Part shown: positions 1-10,138 of the stretch, in pieces | Layout: each line of letters opens with the position of its first letter | Position numbering within the stretch: the first letter of the stretch is position 1 | Assembly: GCA_034231615.1 (NCBI GenBank) | Contig: CM067306.1 | Coordinates: 44,212,094-44,276,093, forward strand | Reading direction: 5' to 3' | Origin: Meghimatium bilineatum | Taxonomy: Eukaryota > Mollusca > Gastropoda > Stylommatophora > Philomycidae | DNA: 64,000 bases | Program-made: the position numbers and the translations under genes | The notes under the pieces: model-generated | Told to the model about the DNA's origin: nothing | The model's input: the letters and a program-made list of their open reading frames with translations, nothing else | Databases searched by the model: none

Positions 1-194
1 TGAATTTGGCCTTCTGATGTGAAAAGGTTGCATACCTCTGTTTTAAATACACACAAAAATAATCAGCTCTATGTCTCAATATTGTTTTAGTTTGTTTTTG
101 TTTATGGTTATATATCTTTAAAGAAGTGCTGCTCTTCCCCAAATGGTTGTAGTGTTGATTTTATCTACTTGAACATTTTAACTTTATGTTTCTT

Positions 195-411
195 TTAACC
201 CCTTAACTGCGAAGGTATCCTTAATGATACAGAGTGGTTGCCGTCTTTTTGCAGAGATCTTTTTTAGTTTCTCAGGGAAACAGTTCATCTGGATTATTAT
301 AAGCATCCAGATGGATTTTTTTCCCTGGGGAGCTAAGAAGAGGAGGATCTCAGCAAATTCACAGTGACTTTTCATTGTATCCTTAAGAATACCTCCATAG
401 CTAAGGGTTAA
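195..411. mobile_element. Fold-back MITE flanked by TTAA (piggyBac-type)
   Basis: TTAA occurs at 195-198 and 408-411, and the 209 bases between them (199-407) begin and end with matching inverted termini. The left end reads CCCCTTAACTGCGAAGGTAT and the complement of the right end reads CCCTTAGCTATGGAGGTATT. The symmetry continues inward: CATCTGGAT near the middle is matched by ATCCAGATG, and CAGGGAAA on one side by CCCTGG on the other. The unit is therefore an imperfect palindrome over nearly its whole length. There is no coding capacity. TTAA flanks are the target duplication of piggyBac-type transposases, so a non-autonomous piggyBac-mobilised element is the simplest reading. Bases 1-194 show nothing recognisable. 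Confidence 0.8.
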
Positions 412-470
412 TACACTGTTATTAGATTTTGTTCTTATCACTACACTCATACCACATTTGTATATTCAGG

Positions 471-660
471 GAGTAGCTTGAAAGTCACGGATAGACCAAA
501 TCCGCATACAGTGGTCATTCCATGTCCGAACCATCCAAGGACATTTACAGATCAAATAGGGCTCATTAGCCATATATGAACTATTATGCATGGCCATAAT
601 TCTAACTGAATTTCAAAAGTGGATGTAAAAAATGGTCATCATCACTTGTGATGGACGAAC
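471..660 (+). pseudogene. Decayed retroelement C-terminal tail (C2H2-type)
   Basis: On the + strand about 511-580 translates to VIPCPN followed by PRTFT and GLISH, a degraded form of the zinc-finger-like tail VIPCPNCPRTF...GLISHLRTH seen intact on the minus strand near 30.9 kb. The same downstream DNA, including a run ending in CACTTGTGATGGACGAACG, occurs in the 30.8 kb and 60.7 kb copies. The second cysteine is replaced by histidine and a stop follows, so it is dead. The 225 bases after it carry nothing recognisable. Confidence 0.6.
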
Positions 661-899
661 GAACAAAAAATAAAATTCTATAATTAGGGTTCCCAGCCTT
701 TTTCAAGTCATGCCCCAATTTTATAGACATAGTGAGCAGTCTAGATGACATAGTTCTTTTAATAACTAATGGAGAAGTTATGAAATAACTGATATATGTT
801 GTGTAAATAGACATTTGTATGGGATGGTAAATAGACATATGTATATCACATATATATATGTTATATATTTTTTTTTAAAATCACGATGATTTTGCCCGT

Positions 900-1245
900 T
901 GCACTTTTTTGCCTCTTTTCACAGAAAAACAAAGTGAAGTTCAGAACTTGTTCTTCAATGCAAAGAAATAAAAAAAATCATGACATACGTCAAAACTTGA
1001 TCAAAAGTCATAACCATGAACTAGAATATATCATTAATTTTGAATATTTTGGCACAAGCATAAACATTTCATGTAATTATGCTGATGAAATCAAGAGAAA
1101 AATTGCATTGGAGACCTTAAAATTTGCACAAATGAAAAATCTTTGGCAAGACACCAGCTGATTAGAACAAACATATTTCCAGTAGCAATTAATGGCTATG
1201 AAACATGGACATTTAACAAATCAAATAAGTGACAAAGAGAATAGG
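900..1245 (+). pseudogene. RTE-like reverse transcriptase C-terminal fragment
   Basis: Translation across about 1020-1150 gives NFEYFGTSI, then ADEIKRKIALE and FAQMKNLW. This is the region after the RT catalytic core in RTE-like retroelements (usual form: YLGS-I, a charged EI-RRI helix, and a short K-IW). After a frameshift the reading continues as INGYETWTF, matching the family motif YGCESWT. There is no start, no catalytic core and no 3' end. I consider it an old 5'-truncated relic; the wider family is clear but the subfamily is not. Confidence 0.6.
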
Positions 1246-1468
1246 GAGTTTTAAGGGCGAATTGGTCACGGTTCAAAGGGTTAATAGACATAACTAGATG
1301 CAGAATAAATTTAAGCGCTTGTTGAGGTGGTTTGAAAGATGACATAACATTTTTTTAAATGCATTGTTCAAGGTCAAAGTCAACTTTATTATTATTAAAA
1401 CACCCAAAATTTATACCATATGATACCAATACATATTCAGAAAATATATAGTTATCTGGCCATGTGAG

Positions 1469-2017
1469 GAAAACTAACAGACTTGAAAAAGCTACTTACT
1501 GAATTGTCTTACCAGTATAGGGTAACTATGCAGTGGATACCCTCTCACTGTGGAATACCAGGAAATGAAAAAGCAGACCAACTGGCTAAGGAAGGTGCTG
1601 CCGAAGACCAACCAGATATACCAAACACCTACCATCAGAAAAACAGATGATCAAGTCAATAAGAAAGCCACAAACACCAACACAAGATGACTATCACATT
1701 ATGAACAGATCAGAACAAGTTATAATTCTATGTCTCAGAACAGGACACAACCGACTCCGCAGTCACATGTATACAACGTTCAAGATTGGCAACACAGCCA
1801 TGTGTACATGTGGACAGGCAGCACAGAGTGTCAAACATATACTTCAAGAGTGTTCTGAGCATGAAATGCTGAGGCAGACATATTGGCCAGAGGAAACAAC
1901 ACTGGAATCAAAGCTCTATGGGACACTGTATGAACTACAAAAGACAGTGAGTTTTATTAAGGAGACAGAATTACAGATGTAGACATGTTTCAAGTGAACG
2001 AAAGAAGAAGAAAAAGA
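1469..2017 (+). mobile_element. 5'-truncated RNase H retroelement copy (NLR-A2, copy 1) with target duplication
   Basis: The segment encodes the end of an RNase H domain (MQWIPSHCGIPGNEKADQL, about 1530-1590) and, after a one-base frameshift near 1645, the cysteine-histidine tail CTCGQAAQSVKHILQEC that closes the ORF of RNase H-bearing I/Jockey-type non-LTR elements. The ORF stops at 1980-1982, followed by a short 3' region ending in a GAA-rich tail. Immediate flanks are near-identical: 1454-1468 and 2018-2032 match at 14 of 15 positions, as expected of a target-site duplication. Two more copies with the same 3' end lie at 26870-27552 and about 34720-35548. Confidence 0.8.
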
Positions 2018-2123
2018 ATCTGGCCCTGTGAGATCTATTTTCAATGCTTCTGATAGTTTGATTAAACTAGTAAAAAAAAGCTCAGAATCACCCTGACGCT
2101 TGTTTTCTGTTTGTGGGTATGAG

Positions 2124-2360
2124 TAGCTGTGTAAAGTTACGTAAAGTTAATCCATAGCATATATTAACACTGTAGAGGTGTGAAATGTTAGTGATCTCAC
2201 ATTTCAGTGGTTCTGCTATATGAGGGCGGTAACTATCTCCTCTCCCTCGCAGTCTTTACTTTCCTGATTAATCTGGTACCCAATTAAGGCTGGGTAATCT
2301 GGGAACCGTTTCAATCTGAAAAACATTTTCGCCTCAACTGAGGAAACAGGATCACTCATA
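2124..2360 (+). repeat. Dispersed repeat R1, copy 1
   Basis: This stretch shares about 210 bases with 4132-4345 in the same orientation. Landmarks in both copies are AGCTGTGTAAAGTTA, CCATAGCATATATTAAC, CAGTCTTT-CTTTCCTGAT and CCCAATTAAGGCTGGGT. Copy 1 carries small insertions, including an extra GTAAAGTTAC near its start. No coding capacity or pol III promoter boxes are evident, so I cannot assign it to a class. Bases 2361-2689 show only a short GTGT run. Confidence 0.7.
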
Positions 2361-2719
2361 TGCGAAGCCAGTACATGATGGTAGATTGTAGCTGTGTAAT
2401 GCCTTGTGCTATTTTTGTTAGTTTGTAGAAATCCAGTAAATTGTATGTTTGCTCACATTCTGTCATGTGGGAATATCCTGGTATGAGTGTTCATTCTGCA
2501 CTATTTGCATATTTGTATTGATGGAGGGGGGTGTGTGTGTCTTGTTTCTTGAATTGTGGTGAGGTGAAGGTAGAATATGTGTGTAGTTATCAGTGACATA
2601 CATTGACAGTTTTATTTACTGGTACCTATGGTTGATATTTTTGTATCATCTGTTGTAGTCTTTTCTTTGTTTTTATATTTGCTATTTGGTTACATTATGT
2701 TTCGACACGACTTAGATAA

Positions 2720-2866
2720 TATGCTAGTTCCAATAAGCAAGTCCATCAATAAAACTAATGCAGAGGTTCTCATTGATGCTGGCGTAAAAAGATCAATCAT
2801 ATCAGCATGTCTCAAGTTATTTATATTGCATCCTCCCATTTTTATTCCTGGCATATCTTCTATATT
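2720..2866 (-). pseudogene. RTE-like reverse transcriptase catalytic-box relic
   Basis: The minus strand reads DMPGIKMGGCNINNLRHADM. This aligns with the RT motif around the catalytic box, found with the same neighbours near 38.5 kb (NNLRYVDD) and 39.2 kb (NNLRYADD). Here the box is HADM, so the second catalytic aspartate is lost. Only about 50 codons remain. Bases 2894-3200 have no recognisable content. Confidence 0.6.
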
Positions 2867-3210
2867 TCGCATGAACATGCAGTGATAACACATGCAGTGA
2901 CACTGTCAATACACAGTGACGCTAGTCATTTGAGTAAGCGTGCTCGAGTGCCAATGAAAACGACATGAAAAGGTAGATGCACAGCATGAGACGAAAAGAC
3001 AACATATCGAGTACAATGAAAGGACTGCACAATGCCTGAGGAAAGCGCAAAGTGCAAATAGAAAGGGAAAGCATTCCAAGGAAATCAGAACTACAAGCTC
3101 TTTTAGCTCGAGACAAGCTTTTAAGTACTGATCCTCGATAAGTGCAGAGACCCAGACCCAGTTTTGGGCGTACGACAAAGAAAGCTGACCGGGCCAACTC
3201 TAATATCGAG

Positions 3211-3580
3211 CCTTCCTATATTGGAAACATGTTCGTGAGCAGAAAGAGTTCCATACCCGATGGGTTCAGGAACAAGCGGGACAACGAAAGAGACCTGGCT
3301 CAACTATACCGGAAACATGCTCGCAGAGAGAAAGAGTTCAGTACCCAATGGGCTCAGGCACAAATGGGACAAGGTCATTCAGCTCGAGAACAAACTTTGC
3401 TCTCAAACGCGCGGTGAGACTCGGACTTGGACAAAAGTCATAAGTCGGTGAACGACATCTTGGCTAAGAAGGCGAAAGAGCATGGGTCCAACTCCTCTGA
3501 CGAGTTCTTCCTTATCTGGAACCAGGCTTGCAGAGGAGAAAAGGGTTCAGTATCTGATTTGCACAGGCACAAAACGTCTA
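3211..3580. repeat. GC-richer imperfect tandem repeat, 88-base period
   Basis: GGAAACATG recurs at 3223 and 3311, and the 88-base blocks starting there align throughout (AGAAAGAGTT, TACCC-ATGGG, CAGG-ACAA). A third partial block with CAGAGGAGAAAAGGGTTCAG occurs near 3531. The surrounding 3.1-3.85 kb is noticeably less AT-rich than the rest of the window and has several CG dinucleotides. ORFs crossing it are short and in several frames, with no family resemblance, so I do not call a gene. Confidence 0.55.
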
Positions 3581-3846
3581 ATTACATGAGGCAAATTCAT
3601 TGATTGTGGAATGCTTCGTGCGAGATAGACGTCAATGACGATTGTCTCGGCGAAGAGGCAACACACATCCGTGCGCCTGTCGACAGATAGGCAGGCTGTC
3701 TCAGGCTAGGGAAGCCTACTACCCGAATTAAAGGCACGACAAAAGCGGATGTACTGGGCCTCGGATGTCCAGATCACAAATGAATTCTCCGGGGTGTAAA
3801 TAACGCAGTTCTACTGTGGAACTTGCAGTACAAGGTACTTTAACCC

Positions 3847-3862
3847 TCACACCCCCCCCCCC
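3847..3862. repeat. Short poly-C tract
   Basis: A run of about 12 cytosines, likely length-variable. Confidence 0.7.
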
Positions 3863-4098
3863 ACGCCGGTAGAAATCACAAAGTTTACTCATTGTGGTTA
3901 CAATAGAGCAAACACAGAAGAATAAATTCTATTGTACATTGTTGGTACTTGATGTAATGTATGAGGTAAAAATCTCTGATGTAATTCTCATCACATTATT
4001 CACATATTCCTTCATTTATTTTGAGCCATGCAATGCCATATTTCAAGTTGCAGGTACTTTCTATTTATGGGTATTTTCAATACTTTCAAGATGGGTTG

Positions 4099-4102
<4 letters not shown>

Positions 4103-4132
<30 letters not shown>
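4103..4132. repeat. (TA)n microsatellite
   Basis: An uninterrupted TA run of about 15 units abuts the start of repeat R1 copy 2. Such a junction is typical where a repeat inserted into or carried a TA tract. Confidence 0.85.
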
Positions 4133-4134
<2 letters not shown>

Positions 4135-4345
4135 CTGTGTAAAGTTAATCCATAGCATATATTAACGACGTAGAGCTGTGAGATGTTATGAAAGCTATAT
4201 GAGAGCGGTAGCTATCTCCGCAGTCTTTGCTTTCCTGATTAATCTAGTACCCAATTAAGGCTGGGTCTGATCCAGGAACCATTACAATCTGAAAAGCATT
4301 TTTGCCTCAACTTGAAATGAACCCAGTACCACTCATCCAGATCTA
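4132..4345 (+). repeat. Dispersed repeat R1, copy 2
   Basis: Same repeat as 2124-2360, beginning AGCTGTGTAAAGTTA and including CCCAATTAAGGCTGGGT. It lacks the internal insertion present in copy 1. From 4346 to 5623 I find no family signature and no DBR1-like exon; short ORFs there look like chance. Confidence 0.7.
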
Positions 4346-5623
4346 ATATCATTCCCAATAATATTTTCACTTGAAAATAAAATATTTATTAATTACAAAT
4401 TCTTAGAAAACAAAAATTGAAGAACATGTGTTCTGCCTGGTACACATGACATATGATGTCGTGGTCCGGCATTTGAAAAGCACAGATTTAGAGGTAGAAT
4501 ATATCCTTCCCTTGACTAGGGAAAAGAATTATTGATTAATACTGGAATGTTTGCATATAATTTTTAGGATGATTTCAATTCAAGCTCTTACAATTGTTAT
4601 TGATTTTGTGACAAAGTGAAATTGTTATTTCCTATTCTCGCTTTGTATTGGGAACTAAATCACTAGTTTCATGATGGACTCATGGCACTATTTAGGATCA
4701 TGAATATAAGACTGTTCACACATATATCTGGGACTATCACAAGTATACCCTATATCCCATGATTATCCCCTATATCACAGAAAATTAAGCCAAACTTGAT
4801 CCGTTTCAGTCAGAACAAATTTTGACTGATTCTGCAAGAATGCATGTCAGACAACTTTGGGGAAAGTTTCAAGGGCAACCCTGCGAAAGTTTTGTGTTGC
4901 TTTTTGAATAGCCGTATAATGGAGGTTTTGCTATGCATCGAAAAATTGTATTTTATTTTTTGTATTCTAATTTTCGGGATGATTCAGGTGCACCAACTCT
5001 TTTCTGTGCACGGCAAAGAAAACATTTCCTATTAATGTATGACATCCATGTTCATAGTATCAGCAGGGGAAAACATATTGATCTAAGAATATTTTGCAAC
5101 AACGAAGCACAAGATTCCATCTCTCCATTTAAGCTAGCCTCATGTCATAGAGATGAGGCTGATGTACACCACAAATACCTGTAATTGGAAAGCTAAGCAT
5201 GGCCGAGTTCATCCAGATCTAAGCATGATCACTGTCTGCCCTAGCAAGTTAAGTCTAGCTCAAAGGGGACTCTTTGGTGAATCTTTAATATTATTCAAAT
5301 GATTGCCTGCAAGACAAAACTTTTGAATATACCCTCATAATGGAATGAATACCGGCCTGCTTGCCCGGAACAGAGAGGTGTTCAGAGTATCCACGGTGAA
5401 GACAACATTCTGGAAAAAATATGTTACTTGATATATATAAGGGAATGAATATTAAGTAATGTAAACTTCTTCTTGTTTGCAGCTTGACATGTCTACACAG
5501 CAAGTGGTAGTAATATAATAAGTAAATGCATGAATGGTAGTGAATGAATGGTGAATAGCATTGAATAGCATACGTTTCTAATGTTATTCTCATAGTTTGT
5601 TTATGGATACTTTTGAATCACAG

Positions 5624-5748
5624 GTATTACAGTCAAGAAAAAGTGGCCCCATTATTAACTGTCTTTATCGGTGGAAACCATGAGGCTTCAAACTACATGC
5701 AAGAGTTGCCTTATGGAGGCTGGGTAGCACCAAATATCTACTACATGG
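5624..5748 (+). CDS. DBR1: DBR1 exon (GNHE metal-binding motif)
   Basis: The exon follows an acceptor CACAG at 5619-5623 and ends at 5748 before GTAATG. The first base completes a codon started in the previous exon (phase 2), then 41 codons read [20 protein letters not shown] and continue with [28 protein letters not shown] is the DBR1 form of the metallophosphoesterase GNHE box, with asparagine and histidine that bind the metal site. [14 protein letters not shown] is a signature of debranching enzymes and leads into the lariat-recognition region. The final base begins a glycine codon finished in the next exon. The preceding exon is not in the window. Confidence 0.97.
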
Positions 5749-5984
5749 GTAATGTGATGTTTGATATGTTAGATCATTCAAAATGAAGCCATATTTAGTG
5801 AATATGGGTATATCTGTAGCAGGATTTCTCAAAGTGGGCAAAAAAATATACATCCTAGGGATGGTGTGAGACCTGAAGGAGTGATGTAAAATTAAATGGA
5901 TGGGGAGGGGCGGCGGAATAGGAGTGTGGATGGTGGTAGAACTTTCAGGAACACTGAACAAATTGCACAATATTGAAAGTACTT

Positions 5985-7450
5985 ACTAGTTAGTTGTCGG
6001 ATCATCATCACTGTAAACTGGATACGTCCATAGTTGCTCCGATCTCTCCTTGAGTGTATCCGCCATTACACTTGTGCTGACAGTACTGGTCCTATGCTGA
6101 TTGACCATCATTCTTCTGCGCCCTCCAAAATGTTCACTTCTCTTAACACCGCATTTCAGTTCGTGATCTTTAATCCTTGCCATTGAAAAGGAATCATCAT
6201 CCACATTAGTCTCACTCTTGTGTGCTATATCTCTTAATGAGTTCAAAACGTCAGCACGATCCATTGCCCGGGGCCAAAATCTCACATGCCGCCAGCTGAT
6301 CTGCTCTTTCATTGCCTCGAACACCCACATGCCCCGGCATGAAAATAAATGTAACCACTTTCAACCTTGCCTTTCTCAAGGCCGTAATCCACTGTTCGTG
6401 AACGAAATCCACTTGTACCTTCCTAATCATGCTCATAGTCACGGAAGATGCAGACCTGCGTTACCTTCTGTGTGCATACCCACTCAAATGTCCTGGTCAC
6501 CGCCATAGTCTCCATGGTCATACTACTCATAGTGACCGCAAAGGCACCACTCTTCTCCCTGATTGTTTTACCTGTGCACTGAGCTGTGAAGGCCTAAGCA
6601 CTGTGAACATGTCTAATCACAATTCCATCAGTGTTTATAATCACATCCCCCCCTTTGGTGTTCTCACTGACCAAAGCTTGCATTTATTTCTCCACAGCTG
6701 CGGGACACCCACATTCTCTGCATTCCCTGCTAAGTGATATTACTACTCTCAAACAAGTTTCGAAATCTGTGGGTAGACTTATCCATTCCACACCTGCCGC
6801 CACATCCTGCAATCTGCACACAATTTGTATGACGTCCTCAGCACGTCCCGTCTACGACCTCCCTCTCTTGAGTCTGCTGCCTTTAACTTTCTGTATTTCG
6901 GAATGCAACGGGTGTTCCTTATCTGCATGTATTTAAAGGTACGCCCGTGCACGGCAATACTGTAATCTGTGCTTAAGTGTTGGACAGTCAAGTAGGTATC
7001 ACATAGCTCTTGTCGATGTGTCTCTTGTGACCCAAGTATGATACACATTGCTGCATTCTTGGTTCTATCCAGTCTTTCGATCTGAGTTTGACTAAGAGTC
7101 AGAATTGCCAGTGCATATTCCACCACAGCCACAACCAAACCCTGGTACAAAAGAAATAACAACCTCTGCTCACATTGCGCAGCAAGTGCCTTTATGATAA
7201 CATGGTCAACATGTTCCCTGAAACCAGACTTCTGTCAAAAAACACACCAATATATCTCATTGTGCTAGTTCTTTCTAAACTTTTCCCGGACATGAAACTT
7301 GAGGCATGTGTGTCTTTACTATGGGATTGTTCAAGGAAAACCATGTCATGAATGCCTTATAAGGATTAACCACTACTCTTGTATTTCGACAGCCATTTGT
7401 CAGTCTGTCCAGCTCCTTCTGTAGTCACACTCTTCTCAATTTCTGCCATG
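5985..7450 (-). pseudogene. RNase H retroelement NLR-B, copy 1
   Basis: Reading the minus strand from about 7440 gives the region after the RT catalytic box (VVVNPYKAFMTWFSLNN), the thumb segment with QGLVVAVVEYALAILTL, the linker toward RNase H, an RNase H end (FMPGHVGVRGNERADQLA, about 6270-6325) and the tail ending in EQLWTYPVYSDDDPTTN with a stop near 5988. The RT palm with its catalytic box is absent, so the copy is 5'-truncated, and stops and frameshifts separate the blocks. Homologous copies lie at 15005-16730, 21950-23250, 24720-26000 and 50080-51770. RNase H plus this RT type points to the I/Jockey superfamily; I cannot place the clade more closely. Confidence 0.75.
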
Positions 7451-7499
7451 TCTTATTACTTAAGTACATTAAGACAAAACGTCCAATTATGTAGAAATT

Positions 7500-7830
7500 A
7501 ATTGAACTTTACCCGGTTCAACTTTTACGAGGTCATGGTGATGATTATCAGAACCTCAACCTCCACTATTCTTTTATGGTTAATCTTTTTGACACTTCAC
7601 ATTTTTTTTGTGAGTGTTTGGATAATGCAATAACTTTTTTATTTTTATAGATTTAAAAAATAATTTGTGTACATTTAAATAAAGAAGTGAATAATGCATA
7701 TAATTTGTTGTTGTATGTGTGATATGTAGATGTGAGATCGTTGTGAAGTTGAAAATTGAGGGGAAAAAATATCAAATTAAAAATCATATAAAAGATTGAA
7801 AACTAAAATTTCTTGATGCACCTATACTTG
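7500..7830 (+). repeat. piggyBac-family subterminal repeat fragment
   Basis: The segment around 7600-7800 (ATGCAATAACTTTTTTATTT, then AAATAAAGAAGTGAAT and TTGTTGTTGTATGT) matches the minus strand of 14320-14540. Its core also resembles the 187-base repeats inside the TTAA-bounded piggyBac copy at 42.2-42.7 kb. No intact terminus is visible, so it is listed as a fragment. Confidence 0.55.
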
Positions 7831-8047
7831 AGCAATGTATTGCAACACTAATGAAATCTTCCTAAATAACAATTTCTGTTGTTATATGTTGTTTCATAAC
7901 CAAACAAATATAACGTGGATTGAACAAACAAATAAAACATGATGTCACATATTATATCGAAGACTAGACCTAGGCAGACATACTGTGTAATTCTGTTCAA
8001 TTTTGATAAAAGTAAAGGTATGTCCCATGGCAGAAACCTGCTTTTAG

Positions 8048-8292
8048 GGATGAAGCTCTTCATGTACTAAGCCGCAGCATTTGGGTGGCCAGTTCCTTTC
8101 CTTGTTGTCTATACCTCCTAACTCATGCGTCAGGTACTCCTCATTTACAGCTGAGTCGACTGAAGGAGTGGTCGTGTCAAGCGAGAAATCACAACCTGGA
8201 TTTTTCTTGGCCGGACGTAGTTTCGAACCTGGCACGCTGTAACCCAGTGATAGAAAGTAAGCTCACTATCAACTAGGCTACCGCACTCCTCT
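8048..8292 (-). mobile_element. tRNA-derived SINE
   Basis: Read on the minus strand from about 8292, the start resembles a tRNA gene: an A box TAGCCTAGTTGA (8269-8280) and, 40 bases on, a B box GGTTCGAAACT (8219-8229), properly spaced for an internal pol III promoter. The tRNA-like head is followed by a non-tRNA body of about 170 bases that includes CAGCTGTAAATGAG. This head-plus-body structure is the definition of a tRNA-derived SINE. No clear tail or target duplication was found. Confidence 0.75.
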
Positions 8293-8375
8293 CAATTACT
8301 CCTATCAATTTCGATAGGTAATTGATAAATATTGTATTTATTTCATAAATAAACTAACGTTCTAATAATATTTAA

Positions 8376-8782
8376 CCCTTTCACTACTATTTCCCTATTG
8401 TCAATCCCCCAACACTAAGACAAGGGGCACAACTTCTCCAAATTATCAATATGATGATGTTAAAAGTGCATTTTCTTTCAAACTAGTCATATCATCACAC
8501 TCAGACTTGGCAGATCAACAGAAAAATGAATAGTCTTACATGAACCTATATCAAAGATAATTTAATACATGAAGGGAGCCTGAAGGTTTAAAGAAAAACA
8601 AATTACACACATATTTGCAGTATGAAATTCTTTATTTAAATGTGCACAAATTATTTCAAAATCTCTAAAAGCAAAAATGTTATTGCGTTTTCCAAACAAT
8701 CAACAAAAATAATACAAATTTGCATAAAAGAATCTGGAGGCTAGAAATAGATTGTGTTATTTTAATCCAGCTTGCTAAAGGG
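8376..8782 (-). mobile_element. piggyBac-derived short element with TTAA on one side
   Basis: TTAA at 8372-8375 precedes CCCTTTCACTACTATTTCCC. The other end, read on the minus strand from 8782, is CCCTTTAGCAAGCTGGATTA, nearly the same as the terminus CCTTTAGCAAGCCGGATTA of the TTAA-bounded piggyBac copy at 42093. The right flank reads TAAA, so one base of the duplication appears lost. The interior around 8640-8690 carries the family subterminal repeat in inverse orientation (complement of GGAAAACTCAATAACATTTT). No transposase is encoded; the 407-base unit is a non-autonomous derivative. Confidence 0.7.
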
Positions 8783-8811
8783 TAAAATGAAAGTGTAATG
8801 TAATGTAATGT

Positions 8812-8982
8812 AGTATAGTATAATATAATATAATTATAATTATAAAATAATATAATATAAAATAATATAATATAATATAATATAATATAATATAATATAA
8901 TATAATATAATATAATATAATATAATATAATATAATATAATATAATATAATATAATATAATATAATATAAATTAATATACTG
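8812..8982. repeat. (TATAA)n microsatellite
   Basis: TATAA units run almost uninterrupted for more than 100 bases after an irregular start. The 86-codon ORF reading through it on the minus strand (ILYYIILYY repeats) is an artefact of the 5-base period. Confidence 0.95.
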
Positions 8983-9211
8983 TAATATTCCAACAAATGT
9001 TGCTTTTCAGGCACAGTGTAACGTGGAAAAATCACTTTGTAAACTCAATGTAGTACCCAACAGGAGAAAGTATTCTAGCATTCAATGTATGTTTTTTAGT
9101 GCCTTTTTTTTGGAAACATTTTTTTGGAGTAATCTGTACATTCATTAAGCCAGTCTGGCAGATTTTTAAAAATCATACTTCTTTTTCTTCTGTGTTCAGC
9201 ATGTGGTCATG

Positions 9212-10138
9212 CTATACCGTCAGACCTGTCATCAAGACGAAGTCCACTGTCTTCTCCAGGTCAGAACGGCTGCCCCATAGCTTTTGCCTCAAGTCTGTAT
9301 CCTCTGGCCAGGTCTGCTGTCTCTGCTCTTTGTATGTTGGGCAGTCCTGAAGTATGTGTTCTGGAGTCTGAGTTCTGGATCCACATGGACATTCATCTGT
9401 GTATGAGATCCTTAATCGATAAAGGTGACCCAACAATCTGCAGTGGCCTGTTCTAAGGCGAAATATTGTGGTCTGTTGATATCTCTGGAGGAGATGTATT
9501 GCATCATGTTCATATTCCCCTTCCGTTTCTTTCTTCCACTTTGCTGAGTATGTGTTGCGGATTATTGTTTTTACTTCTCCGTAAGACAGTGGGTATCTGT
9601 GTTGCTCCATTTCACTTCCTGCCTTTGACAGAGCATCCGCTTTCTCATTTCCCATGATTCCACAGTGTGATGGTATCCACTGAAGGGCAATAACTGTTGA
9701 TTTTTGGATCTGTCTTAGCTCATGTCTGATGTTGTACGGAAGGCTTTCGTTTCTGTTGCTCTGGATTGATTCCAGTAGGGATCTGCAATCTGTGAATATG
9801 GCTATCTTCTTTGGTCTTGGCCGACCAGGTTCAGTGAAGGCTTTCAGTGCTTGATGGAGTGCAACTGCTTCTGCTCTAAAATTAGAGGAGTATTTCCCGG
9901 TTGGAAAAGCTTTTGATATTGTCTTCCCATCTTTGAGTCTTATAAAAATTCCACCTCCTCCATTCCTTACTGCTCCTTCTGCCGATCCATCTGTGTAGAC
10001 ATGTGTCCAATCCTTGGGATTGTATTTTATTTCTATCATCTCCAGTGTCAATGCTTTTAGTTGAGGTGGAGTTTGGTATTCCTTATTAATTATTCCAGGA
10101 ACCTGTGTTATTCTGGAGACTATTGCCTGGCTCCTCAA
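9212..10138 (-). pseudogene. NLR-A1 RNase H domain and C-terminal cysteine tail
   Basis: The 308-residue frame shows the RNase H catalytic set: HVYTDGSAEG near residue 47, AEAVALHQALKAF with the glutamate, FTDCRSLLESI with the second aspartate, and WIPSHCGIMGNEKADAL with histidine and aspartate. It closes with CPCGSRTQTPEHILQDC, a CCHC-like motif usual at the end of such elements, then LEKTVDFVLMTGLTV and a stop. RNase H removes the RNA strand from RNA-DNA hybrids during reverse transcription. The frame overlaps the RT frame at 10086-10138 out of phase. Intact relatives use one frame, so I read this as a single indel; the apparent ATG is probably not a true start. Confidence 0.85.

Noticed and set aside
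1270-1292. AAAGGGTTAATAG considered as the right end of a TTAA element
   Set aside because: No matching left terminus was found within a reasonable distance.
4844-5184. Two + strand frames just upstream of the first DBR1 exon, considered as the missing N-terminal exon
   Set aside because: Neither contains the expected GDFQ block or the early C-x-H motif, and no donor site in the right phase was found.
8775-9035. 86-codon frame with repeated ILYY
   Set aside because: Reads through a (TATAA)n microsatellite.
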